Shown: positions 1 to 7,385 of the stretch, piece after piece
Layout: each line of letters starts with the position of its first letter
Numbering within the stretch: position 1 is the first letter of the stretch
DNA from: Desulfitobacterium dichloroeliminans LMG P-21439
GTDB taxonomy: Bacteria; Bacillota; Desulfitobacteriia; Desulfitobacteriales; Desulfitobacteriaceae
Length of the DNA: 64,000 bases
Assembly: GCF_000243135.2 (NCBI RefSeq)
Contig: NC_019903.1
Coordinates: 658,001-722,000, forward strand
Direction: 5' to 3'
Translations under genes and position numbers: made by a program
Notes under the pieces: model-generated
What the model was told of the DNA's origin: nothing
Seen by the model: the letters and a program-made list of their open reading frames with translations, nothing else
Databases searched by the model: none

Positions 1-357
1 GTCCTCACTACGATCACGAAGAAGTATCGCCCCCTCCATCAGTTGCCTCTGAGCCTCATCTAAGTCATTGACTTTCGATGCTTTACAAACGTTTATACAT
101 TCGTGAATAGGGGCTGGAGAATGATGGATCAACGGTTCAATAATTTCATCATTCAAACGTTCTTGATTAATCAACGTTCTTATATACAGAAGTGTAACCT
201 TATGGTCTGGATTAATTTGACGTTCAATGATTTCTGCATCATCCATGTTCACCACAATGTTTTTCAGAGTATCTAGTGTTAAAGTTGTATTTTCAACTTC
301 CTTGTTAGGGTCATTTTGTTTCCGGTCGCTTCCACTCTTCCTCTTTTTCCAAAACAT
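1..357 (-). CDS. GerA-family spore germination protein, N-terminal part (runs off window start)
   Basis: Reading the minus strand from ATG at 357 gives 119 open codons to the window edge. After a charged lysine-rich start, residues about 25-75 (TLKNIVVNMDDAEIIERQ, then TLLYIRTLINQERLNDEI and IIEPLI) follow the pattern of the cytoplasmic N-terminal domain of GerAA/GerKA-type germinant receptor subunits. In that family this domain precedes five or so membrane segments, and the protein sits in the spore inner membrane with B and C subunits to respond to germinants. The membrane part and any partner genes would lie left of the window. An AAGGTG ribosome site lies about 10 bases before the start. 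Only the N-terminal domain is visible, so subfamily and germinant cannot be named. Confidence 0.7.
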   Translation of the reverse strand, partial: MFWKKRKSGSDRKQNDPNKEVENTTLTLDTLKNIVVNMDDAEIIERQINPDHKVTLLYIRTLINQERLNDEIIEPLIHHSPAPIHECINVCKASKVNDLDEAQRQLMEGAILLRDRSED

Positions 358-755
358 AAGCGGTCAACACCTTAGATTAATAATTTAGCGATAAAGGTAA
401 AATATAGAATTTTATTATTCGCATTTATTATGATTAGTTCCGCTTCATTTTATACTGGACAAGAAATTCAAAAAAGGCCCTGAAAGATACAATAGCCTAA
501 TTAAATGATACCTGCATAAATTTATTTGGAGGAGATCGCTGAGGAATAGAAAAGAATTTCGGTGATTGCGTCTTTACCCCGACAGGGATGTTCGCTAAAC
601 TCCCATTTAGTGAACTTCCAGTTATTCTACATTCGCGGAATAACATCAGGTGGCTCCCTATCCAGAATGGTGGCTCTGAAATTCCAGAAATGTGGCTCTC
701 ACAGCCCGGAATCGAGGCTCATTTTGACCCGGAGTATTCATATTTGGTGTAAGTT
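358..755. other. Non-coding interval before the first insertion sequence
   Basis: About 400 bases between the germination gene start and the insertion sequence. It holds the upstream region of that gene, a 12-base sequence at 576-587 that recurs inverted just outside the far end of the insertion sequence, and four IS21-like end repeats (separate entry). The single long open frame across it (562-807) shows no family features and is judged spurious. Confidence 0.5.
651..720 (+). repeat. Four direct TGGCTC repeats resembling an IS21-family end
   Basis: The core (T/A)GGCTC occurs at 651, 671, 693 and 715, a regular 20-22 base spacing, with partly conserved text between the cores (TCCAGAAT, TTCCAGAAA, AGCCCGGAA, GACCCGGAG). 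Multiple 20-22 base direct repeats at the termini are a known feature of IS21-family elements, where they bind the transposase. No istA or istB gene is present here, so this looks like a solitary end left by a deleted element. Assignment to IS21 is from pattern memory, not a search. Confidence 0.5.
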
Positions 756-2460
756 CAAATTCCCAAACGTGGGTCTGTTGACAAACAGGGTAAATAATAG
801 CTATTAAGGACAATTAGCAAAGTTAACTGAGAGATTTTTCTGCAGCCCCAACATCATCAGCCCAACACGCGGATATGCGACAGCCGGCCTTAGCGGTGCT
901 GCCCCATACTTTACCAGTCTTTTTAGGTTCAGGGCCATCGCCGAAAAGAGGCATTGTTCCTGGACTTTCTCAATGCCTCGCTTCCGAGTGAACCTTAGAT
1001 TGTGACATCGTTTTTGAAGAGCAAAATTCCCTTCGCATATTATCTGCCGCTTGCGCATGATGTAGCGGTATAAGGCTGTTCCCACTAATGCGTGATGGCG
1101 TTCCTGATCCTCTTGATAGAAGTCCCGTCTGACTTCTTTATAATTAGCCTTACCGGCAATACATTGGCTTTTCAACGGGCAGTTTTTACAATCTTCTGAT
1201 CGTGTGACATAATTTTTGCCCACTCTGTATCGTACTTTTCTTACACCTATGTAACGCAGCGTACAGCCGTTAGGGCAGATGTAGCAGTCATTCAGAGCAT
1301 CATAGTGGAAATCCTCAATGGCAAATAATCCTCTTTCTTTACGCCAATGGGCTGTATGACCGGGGTTAATAGGGATATAAGCTCTTACTCCGAGCTGATG
1401 TAAACCATGATGAACAGCCACTGTATCATAACCACTATCCAATCCGGCATAACGGAAGGGAAGCCGTAATTCTTTCTTTTGGTAAGCTATCCGTTCGACA
1501 CAATAAGGTGCGTCGGTCACATCCCCTGGCGTGACATGGACATCGGTTACGATGCCATAGCGGATATCTGAGCTTTGATGGCAAAGGTAGTGAAAGCCAG
1601 CCGGCTTGGGATGTCTGTGCATCCACCCTGCTTCAGGATCGGCGAGGGACTTCTTTTTTACCGTCGAAGTGATGTCGGCCGCCTCTGATTTTTGCTGGAT
1701 ATGACCACCATGCTCGTCGTTAAGCTTAAGCCAGTAGTCACTGGGACCTTCCATAAGGATAACTTTCTCCGCATGACCGTTAGCAGCATTGGCTTTGAGA
1801 TGGGTTGAATCCATGACAACACATTCTCCTCCGATGAGTCCCGCTTCAGCGCAACGCTCAACCACGGTGGTGAATATCTCCCGAAATACTTCTGTATCCT
1901 TAAATCGGCGTCTGCGATTTTGGGAGAAAACGGAGTGATCCGGAACCTTATCTTCTAAGTCAAGGCCTAGAAACCAGCGATAGGCGTTATTCACAATAAT
2001 CTCTTGTTCCAACCTCCGTTCAGAGTCTATTCCGTAGAGGTAGCCGATCAAGAGCATCTTTACCAGAACAATCGGATCAATCGATGGTCTTCCTTTATCG
2101 CTGTATAACGGTCTCATGATGTCATAGATAAAACTGAAGTTTATCGCTGCGTCCAACCTGCGCAGAAAGTGCCCTTTAGGAACAAGGTTCTCCATAAAGA
2201 CGCAAAGCATCCGGTTTTGTTTCTGTTTTTCCTCTTTCATCATTGGCTCCACCCCCTACTCTATTATACCACGTTTGAGGGTGATATCTCTCGATTTCTG
2301 GAGATTTCCGGTGATAAATTTAAATATTAGCCGATTTCTGATATTGGCTCAGCTAAATGGTATGTCCTAAAAACACTTGGTTTTGAACAAACTTGCCACG
2401 GCTTGATATTGGCTGATAAGCTTCTGTGCTTTTGTCAACAGACCCACGTTTGGGAATTTG
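756..2460. mobile_element. IS1182-type insertion sequence with 30-bp perfect terminal inverted repeats
   Basis: A perfect 30-base inverted repeat occurs at 756-785 and 2431-2460, enclosing one transposase gene transcribed leftward. At 1705 bp the element has normal size for a one-gene IS1182 member and the transposase is uninterrupted, so it may still be active. No convincing short target duplication is seen directly outside the repeats. Confidence 0.85.
804..2243 (-). CDS. IS1182-family transposase
   Basis: A 479-residue DDE transposase. The N-terminal part (residues about 30-110, GRPSIDPIVLVKMLLIGYLYG, EQEIIVNNAYRWFLGLDL, PDHSVFSQNRRRRF) is the DUF772-type domain. Acidic residues expected in the RNase H-like core are seen in VVMDSTHLKANA and YAGLDSGYDT, with a late glutamate in the C-terminal KVQEQCLFSAMALN. 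A cysteine cluster (CYICPNGC, CKNCPLKSQC) typical of this family lies in between. ATG 2243 is preferred over GTG 2252 because GGGGTGGAG lies just upstream of it, and a TGGTATAAT extended -10 element precedes that. The gene is intact and fills the element. Confidence 0.9.
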   Translation of the reverse strand: MMKEEKQKQNRMLCVFMENLVPKGHFLRRLDAAINFSFIYDIMRPLYSDKGRPSIDPIVLVKMLLIGYLYGIDSERRLEQEIIVNNAYRWFLGLDLEDKVPDHSVFSQNRRRRFKDTEVFREIFTTVVERCAEAGLIGGECVVMDSTHLKANAANGHAEKVILMEGPSDYWLKLNDEHGGHIQQKSEAADITSTVKKKSLADPEAGWMHRHPKPAGFHYLCHQSSDIRYGIVTDVHVTPGDVTDAPYCVERIAYQKKELRLPFRYAGLDSGYDTVAVHHGLHQLGVRAYIPINPGHTAHWRKERGLFAIEDFHYDALNDCYICPNGCTLRYIGVRKVRYRVGKNYVTRSEDCKNCPLKSQCIAGKANYKEVRRDFYQEDQERHHALVGTALYRYIMRKRQIICEGNFALQKRCHNLRFTRKRGIEKVQEQCLFSAMALNLKRLVKYGAAPLRPAVAYPRVGLMMLGLQKNLSVNFANCP

Positions 2461-2616
2461 CCCTGTCGGGGTGTTACCATCACGGGAACAGCCCTTTTTT
2501 GTAATGAAAATTTATAAAGATTTAGTTGAAATTAAAGGATATTTCAAAGGAAAAGATGAATTATATCAGAATACTATTAATATTGGGACCAACCTATAAG
2601 AATGGGGGGATGACCC

Positions 2617-3658
2617 ATGAGAAGTAAGACAACGAGATCCTCCGTGCTTATTATTGCCGTTGTGTGCTTAATGGTTTTGCTGAGTAGCGGTGGAATCTAT
2701 ACTATTTATTTAACGCATACGATAAGGTCTGATGCTCAAATCATCAATAAATTGGGTATTATTCGAGGATCGCTACAGCGTCTGGTGAAGCTTGAAGCCC
2801 AAGGTACGGCAAGGGACGATATAATTGGCGAGATCGATTCAAGAATTCAAGAATTCAATGAAAACAAAATAGTAGTGTATGATGACGATCATGAGATTGA
2901 TCAAGCTCTAGATAATCTATCCCTATCCTGGCTGCAATTAAAGCAGATGATCTATGCTTACAGAAGCAATCCATCTGAGGATATCAGACAAGCAATAATT
3001 GATAAGAGTGAAGAAGTTTGGGAAAAGTCTAATAGCATGGTCTTGATATCCCAGATTGTCAGTGAGAGGAAGCTCATCAATTATCAGATTAGCAATGCCT
3101 TTTTTGCGATGAATCTAGTATTGGGATTGCTGATCATCCTTTTGATAAAGAAATACGTCAAAGATAAGCTGGAGCATTTAGTCAATAGAGATGAAATGAC
3201 CAATGTGTATAATCGGCGCCACTTTAACGAATATTTAAAACTGGAAATTTCAAAATCCCAACGATACGCGAAGCCATTATCACTGATCATGTATGATATT
3301 GATTATTTCAAGCGAGTTAACGATCGATTGGGCCACGATGTAGGTGATTATGTCTTATTAGAATTAACCAATCTTGTAGGGGCTAATATTAGAAAGTCTG
3401 ATCTACTATTCAGGATTGGAGGAGAAGAATTCGCAATACTCATTCCTGAATCGATAGATGTTGCCTTTGAGAGCTGAAAAAATTAGAAAAATTGTTGAAG
3501 TTCATAGCTTCAAACATGTTGGGGAAATCACCATAAGCTTAGGCCTTGCGCAGTATGTTGAGGGTGACACCATGGACACGATCTACAAGAGGGCGGATAT
3601 TGCTTTATATAAGGCGAAGAATGAAGGCAGAAACAGGTCTGAAACTGTATTATCGTGA
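2617..3658 (+). pseudogene. Membrane-anchored GGDEF diguanylate cyclase, frameshifted
   Basis: The first frame (2617-3477) encodes an N-terminal membrane helix (residues about 9-32), an extracytoplasmic helical sensor region, a second helix (about 162-180) and most of a GGDEF domain including RDEMTNVYNRRHF, the metal-site DIDYFKRVND and the GGEEF signature. It stops at TGA 3475-3477. The rest of the domain (AEKIRKIV, ITISLGLA, ADIALYKAKNEGRN) continues in the next frame to 3658. Skipping one base near 3465-3475 gives exactly the usual 14-residue spacing from GGEEF to AEKIR, so one extra base is the likely lesion. If real it removes the C-terminal third and probably cyclic-di-GMP synthesis; a sequencing error would restore an intact gene of about 346 residues. 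Confidence 0.8.
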
Positions 3659-3771
3659 AAAGATACAGGTTGAATTAAAGAACTCCCCGAAAACGTTGAT
3701 TATTTCTATAGCTATTGATATAATGACAAAGATTTCACAAATAATTAATACTAATAAGGAGGGTATTTGCT

Positions 3772-4230
3772 ATTAGTAAGAAGATTGCTTTTTTTATGAT
3801 GACCATTCTACTATTAACTGTAGCACTCACTGGATGTAATTCAGGATCCACCACCACCACCCTAGAGACTGAAAAACCTGCTATCGAGCAATTGATGAAA
3901 GACTACTTTGAAGCGTCGCAAACTCTTGATTACAGGACTTGGACTGGTGAGACAGAACTTCAATATACGACTCCAGAGCTTTCGCAACAGCTAAAAGAGA
4001 CGTTTCCGGGATACAAAACATCATTTACGGAGAAGCAACTTGTTGAAAAGTTGGACTCTCTTGTCATAGACGAAATATCTTTAAAAACGGAAGCAACGGG
4101 TTATGTCGTTTGCCTAGTCCAAGCATCTGGGGAAGAAAGTGGGACGCCCTTCACGCAGAAGAGTAAATACTTCCTTGAGATTCAAAAAACAGATGGAAAA
4201 TGGTTGATAAGTAAATATGCTGTTCAATAA
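3772..4230 (+). CDS. Small secreted lipoprotein, paralogue 1 (probable ATT start)
   Basis: Encodes about 152 residues: a lipoprotein signal with positive start (ISKKIAFF), hydrophobic core and lipobox LTGC, then a domain of roughly 125 residues that I do not recognise, alpha-helical at first (AIEQLMKDYFEASQTLDY) and strand-rich later. That pattern resembles NTF2-like small exported domains, but this is only an impression. The start is placed at ATT 3772 because AAGGAGGG (3756-3763) lies 8 bases upstream and no ATG/GTG/TTG exists in frame nearby; the ATG at 3796 would delete the lysines of the signal peptide and has no ribosome site. The next gene is a diverged tandem copy with the same arrangement. 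Its own terminator follows. Confidence 0.65.
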   Translation: MSKKIAFFMMTILLLTVALTGCNSGSTTTTLETEKPAIEQLMKDYFEASQTLDYRTWTGETELQYTTPELSQQLKETFPGYKTSFTEKQLVEKLDSLVIDEISLKTEATGYVVCLVQASGEESGTPFTQKSKYFLEIQKTDGKWLISKYAVQ

Positions 4231-4258
4231 ATAATTCATGAAATTGCAAAGCGTTCTT

Positions 4259-4293
4259 CACTGGACTCTGTCAATGACGGGGTCCAGTTTTTT
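4259..4293 (+). terminator. Intrinsic terminator after lipoprotein 1
   Basis: Stem ACTGGAC/GTCCAGT closed by a loop of about 15 bases and followed by a run of six T. It separates the two lipoprotein paralogues, so each is probably its own transcription unit. Confidence 0.75.
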
Positions 4294-4380
4294 AGCACAT
4301 TGATTAGCAAGGGATCACTTGATATAATGTAAATGTTCACAATCAACTAGATAAGAATATGCAGTATAGGGGGGTATATT

Positions 4381-4848
4381 ATTAATAAGAAGATTGTATT
4401 TTTTTTGATTACCATGCTATTATTGGCTGTAGCCCTTACCGGATGTAATTCTGAAAAAACCGCTTTTTCAGAAGATGTAGAGAAGGTCGCTGTTGGGCAG
4501 TTAGTGGAAGATTACTTTCGAGCATCTTATACTATTGACTATAGCACTTGGGATGGTGAAGCTGAGCTTCAGTATGCGACAGATCGATTTGCTGAGAAAT
4601 TGAAAATGATTTTCCCAGAATACAGAAAATCATTTGCGGAAATACAGCTCACTGAAAAATTCGATTCTATAGAGATTGGAAATATATCTTTCGATTCTGA
4701 TACTTCTGGTAAAGTTGAGTGTGCTGTTCAAGGGTCAGGAACTGAAAATGGGGTAGCCTTTTCTCAAACTATGAATTATCTTGTTGAGGTTAAAAAGGTT
4801 CGTGAACTGTGGCTGATTGAAAACTATTATGTTCAAGAAACTTCATAG
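4381..4848 (+). CDS. Small secreted lipoprotein, paralogue 2 (probable ATT start)
   Basis: A 155-residue copy of the preceding gene: signal INKKIVFFLITMLLLAVALTGC with lipobox LTGC, then VGQLVEDYFRASYTIDYSTWDGEAELQYAT matching the first protein's region position by position, and a similar C-terminus ending in a WLIENYYVQ-type strand. GGGGGG at 4369-4374 stands 6 bases before ATT 4381; the next start-like codons in frame (TTG 4405, ATG 4414) would remove the positively charged signal region. The shared ATT-AAT/AGT-AAG-AAG beginning in both copies argues that ATT initiation is ancestral to the duplication. Function unknown; surface-exposed lipid-anchored location expected. Confidence 0.65.
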   Translation: MNKKIVFFLITMLLLAVALTGCNSEKTAFSEDVEKVAVGQLVEDYFRASYTIDYSTWDGEAELQYATDRFAEKLKMIFPEYRKSFAEIQLTEKFDSIEIGNISFDSDTSGKVECAVQGSGTENGVAFSQTMNYLVEVKKVRELWLIENYYVQETS

Positions 4849-4858
4849 AATAATTATT

Positions 4859-4906
4859 GCAAAACCCCGGGGGAACCTTGATGAATTGGTTTCCCCGGGG
4901 TTTTGC
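4859..4906 (+). terminator. Strong GC-rich intrinsic terminator
   Basis: Nearly perfect 19-base inverted repeat (GCAAAACCCCGGGGGAACC against GGTTTCCCCGGGGTTTTGC, one mismatch) with an 11-base loop. The A and T runs in the two arms let it act in both directions. Confidence 0.8.
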
Positions 4907-4979
4907 TTGATGCATCTTAAAGCTTACTTCCTTTAAAATCCGAAATAATTAAAATTTGTAAAAAAAGAGAAAAAAACTA

Positions 4980-5008
4980 TTGACAACAATATCCATCCTT
5001 GTTACAAT
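4980..5008 (+). promoter_or_regulatory. Sigma-A promoter for the 84-residue gene
   Basis: TTGACA (4980-4985), a 17-base spacer and TACAAT (5003-5008), close to consensus. A transcription start near 5015 is expected. Confidence 0.75.
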
Positions 5009-5013
5009 ACCCC

Positions 5014-5036
5014 TTGCGTGCAAATGTTGTGCGCAA
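5014..5036. promoter_or_regulatory. Imperfect dyad at the transcription start, possible operator
   Basis: TTGCGTGCAA (5014-5023) and TTGTGCGCAA (5027-5036) form an inverted repeat with 8 of 10 positions matching and a 3-base centre. It covers the predicted start site of the promoter just upstream, a usual place for a repressor operator. The regulator is unknown. Confidence 0.4.
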
Positions 5037-5075
5037 ACTATATGTTAATACTGAGTGAGAAAGAAAGAGGTTGTT

Positions 5076-5330
5076 ATGAGTTTCCAAAATGAGTTTCTAA
5101 CCCTTCATGGCGAGATTAAGAAGCTTTCCAAGCTTGATCAGCATAACTTCAATGCTGAGAGCAAATTTTCAAATCTAAAAGAACAAGTCTTGAACGTCCT
5201 CAAAGCATTATTTGGCGAAACCTCCAGAGAATACCGTGTTGTAAGATTGACGAATTCGCCTGCTACCATCACGAAGGTTATGAATCATATTGCAAACCGG
5301 ACCAGCCAAAATATTGCTGTAAATAGTTAA
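5076..5330 (+). CDS. Hypothetical 84-residue cytoplasmic protein
   Basis: Not recognised. The product (starting MSFQNEFLTLHGEIKKL) is short, charged and mostly helical in look, without cysteine, signal peptide or membrane segment. ATG 5076 is chosen over GTG 5055 because AAAGAGG lies at the right distance before it. It is well supported as a gene by a near-consensus promoter, a dyad at the start site and a terminator just downstream, so it is a monocistronic regulated unit. Confidence 0.6.
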   Translation: MSFQNEFLTLHGEIKKLSKLDQHNFNAESKFSNLKEQVLNVLKALFGETSREYRVVRLTNSPATITKVMNHIANRTSQNIAVNS

Positions 5331-5356
5331 GCTTGTTAAGCGAATAAAATGCTACT

Positions 5357-5392
5357 GATGCCGTCTCCCAAATCGGGGGATGGCTTATTTTA
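5357..5392 (+). terminator. Intrinsic terminator after the 84-residue gene
   Basis: GCCGTCTCCC and GGGGGATGGC pair over 10 positions counting G-U pairs, with loop AAATC, followed by TTATTTTAATT. Confidence 0.6.
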
Positions 5393-5580
5393 ATTATAAG
5401 AAATTAATATGGGATAATTCAAAAGAATTATTTAGAAATCTGTGAAAATTATAACATTCTTATGATTTCTATGCCATAATATAAATTAGGGATAGATAAA
5501 TTCTGACCCTAGAATTAGGAAATTATGTTGAATAATCAGTCGATATGTTTTGTGTAGAATTATCAAGGTAGGGGATTATC

Positions 5581-6348
5581 ATGATTTCACGGGATCAAGT
5601 GGTTGAAAGGATCCTGAAAAGAAAAGAATGGTTGCTTCTTACCGTTAAGGCTGTTCTTGTTTTTACAATGCTTTGGGCAGTGCTTTTTTATATGTATGCT
5701 TTGTCCCATGCTATGCCCTTCGCGCAGCTTAATAAGGTAGCCAATGCTATACAATTGTTCTGTGGTTTAATCATCGGGATCCAAACTCTCGTTTATGCTC
5801 GGTTTAGCCAAGAATATTATTTAGTATTGGGGATTGCCTTGGGGGTGCTGAGTTGGACATTAGGGCAACTCTATTGGTTCTCTTATCTTCTGTTAGAAGG
5901 GCCTATGATACCTTGCCTATCAATCGGTGATTTAGGTTTTATTAGTATTTATTTCTTTTTAATTGGGGTAATGCGCACAATCACAAACAGGATACCTAAA
6001 TATACCATTGTAATAAAATACCGAGATCTTTGGCCACTTGCCTTGTTGGTCGTTCCAATCTTTATTGCCCTTGTAGGTGAATGTTCGCAGGTACACAACC
6101 TCGACAATTTTGCAATGACTCTAGCGATTGTCTATCTGCTTTGGAAGGCTCAGCCCATTTACACTCTGCCTAAGTATCAGCTGTTTCTTTCGGGTATTGG
6201 CTTACTGTGTTTGAGTGATATCATATACATGCTGAGTGCGGTCTTATTTCCTGAGGGATATACCCTGACGACAGAGGCCTTATTCCCGATAGCTCTTTCC
6301 TTAACTGCCTATGGATTTATGAAAGTTGAGGAGATGTCTGATGGGTGA
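5581..6348 (+). CDS. Polytopic membrane protein, similar to sensor-type 7TM domains
   Basis: 255 residues with about seven hydrophobic helices (roughly 18-45, 55-73, 82-103, 115-130, 147-167, 176-190, 203-245). The region LGVLSWTLGQLYWFSYLLLE followed by PCLSIGDLGFISIYFFLIG resembles the membrane module found at the N-terminus of some GGDEF/EAL and histidine kinase proteins (W-G-Q-W, then P-S-x-D-x-x-Y), but no output domain follows here. It overlaps the next gene by 8 bases, so the two are translationally coupled. That suggests a membrane sensor or partner for the downstream PrsW-like protein. Specific function not known. Confidence 0.6.
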   Translation: MISRDQVVERILKRKEWLLLTVKAVLVFTMLWAVLFYMYALSHAMPFAQLNKVANAIQLFCGLIIGIQTLVYARFSQEYYLVLGIALGVLSWTLGQLYWFSYLLLEGPMIPCLSIGDLGFISIYFFLIGVMRTITNRIPKYTIVIKYRDLWPLALLVVPIFIALVGECSQVHNLDNFAMTLAIVYLLWKAQPIYTLPKYQLFLSGIGLLCLSDIIYMLSAVLFPEGYTLTTEALFPIALSLTAYGFMKVEEMSDG

Positions 6349-6979
6349 AGCAATCTTTGTAGGAACTATTTTACCACTTGCATTTTTAATCATTATCCTT
6401 AAAGGGGAGAACAAACTGCTGATGCTGTTTTTCACATGGGGTTTGATTGCCTTTGCACTCTCCTTAACCCTGAACAACACTCTCGTGAGGATTTTGGTCA
6501 TTGATACACGAGAACTTTCTATTACTTGGGCTCCTATTGTCGAGGAATTTACTAAAGCTCTTCCTTTAGGTTACTTTATATTAAGACCGGGAAAAACGAA
6601 CATTCCTTTTGCCTATTTTGGGATTGCCGCAGGGATAGGGTTTTCAATCCAGGAAAACTATGTGTATCTTTTCAGTCATATGACAGGGGATGGGTCACCC
6701 GTCCTCTTTGTTATCACTCGCAGTGTGACTTCTTGTTTGATTCATGCAATAACCACTGGCATGGTCGGCTTTGGTCTTACTATGACGAAAAAATTCGATG
6801 GCTCGGTTTGGCCCATCCTTTTCGGGCTATTCACTTTGTCTGTAACGATCCATGCATTATATAATCTTTATATAACTTCCTGTTATCAAAACATTGCTAT
6901 GTTGATGCCTTGTGTACTTTATCTCATGGGACTTGTAGTGTTAAGTTCTAAAGGGGATAGTAAAGACAATAAGGTTTAG
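6341..6979 (+). CDS. PrsW-like intramembrane protease
   Basis: 212 residues, multi-spanning. The family's conserved elements are all present: APIVEEFTKALPL (the paired glutamates), GIAAGIGFSIQENYVYL (GFxxxEN), LIHAITTGMVGFGL and the final IHALYNLYI. PrsW/M82 members are membrane-embedded proteases; in Bacillus subtilis PrsW cuts the anti-sigma factor RsiW. No sigma/anti-sigma pair is adjacent here, so the target is unknown. ATG 6341 has a GAGGAG ribosome site inside the upstream coding end; a TTG at 6326 is less likely. Coupled to the preceding 7TM protein. Confidence 0.75.
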   Translation: MGEAIFVGTILPLAFLIIILKGENKLLMLFFTWGLIAFALSLTLNNTLVRILVIDTRELSITWAPIVEEFTKALPLGYFILRPGKTNIPFAYFGIAAGIGFSIQENYVYLFSHMTGDGSPVLFVITRSVTSCLIHAITTGMVGFGLTMTKKFDGSVWPILFGLFTLSVTIHALYNLYITSCYQNIAMLMPCVLYLMGLVVLSSKGDSKDNKV

Positions 6980-7250
6980 CCTAAATAACAACAAGTTTTT
7001 TTTCAAGTTCTTTTTGGAATTCATTGGTTGTATCAAGCGCTTCCTTCGATTCCAGTTCATGTCTAGAGTAGGAGGTTAGCTTAATGTTTTTGTTCATCTG
7101 ACGTAGAGATTATAGAGAAAAGATTCGATCTAAGAAACAAACACAAAAGCGAGTATCCTAGTGGCATTAGGACTCGCTTTTTGCTTTATATTAGTAATAG
7201 GAATGTATTATCCAAAATGACCCGTCAGAATAAGTACGAGGAGGACGCAA
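6980..7250. other. Intergenic stretch, a terminator only
   Basis: Apart from the hairpin at 7147-7183 I see no gene here. An A/T-rich segment with a T run at 6998-7005 follows the protease gene directly. Confidence 0.4.
7147..7183 (+). terminator. Intrinsic terminator
   Basis: AAAGCGAGT and ACTCGCTTT arms separated by a partly self-complementary CCTAGTGGCATTAGG segment, followed by TTTGCTTTAT. It probably ends the membrane-protein/protease transcript. Confidence 0.6.
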
Positions 7251-7367
7251 ATGTATAGTTTAGCTTACGGAGAAGTTTCTTGCGAAGAAATGTATCAATT
7301 GATTAGAGTTTATACAGCAACGAATGAAAAGGTTACCTATGAGTTGACAGAATACAGAATAATTTAA
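7251..7367 (+). CDS. Small 38-residue protein, hypothetical
   Basis: ATG 7251 follows GAGGAGG by 6 bases, an optimal ribosome site, and reads MYSLAYGEVSCEEMYQL... to TAA 7365-7367. No family is recognised and no signal or membrane segment is seen. It ends 18 bases before the PhoH-type gene and could be its leader cistron. The strong ribosome site is the main support. Confidence 0.45.
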   Translation: MYSLAYGEVSCEEMYQLIRVYTATNEKVTYELTEYRII

Positions 7368-7385
7368 TTTAGCGAGGTGGAGAAT

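Noticed and set aside
562-807. 81-codon plus-strand open frame left of the first insertion sequence
   Set aside because: It runs through the IS21-like repeats and the terminal repeat of the insertion sequence, and shows no protein-family features.
2504-2599. 31-codon frame MKIYKDLVEIKGYF... between the insertion sequence and the GGDEF gene
   Set aside because: There is no ribosome site before its ATG and no recognisable family. It could be a gene remnant but support is too thin.
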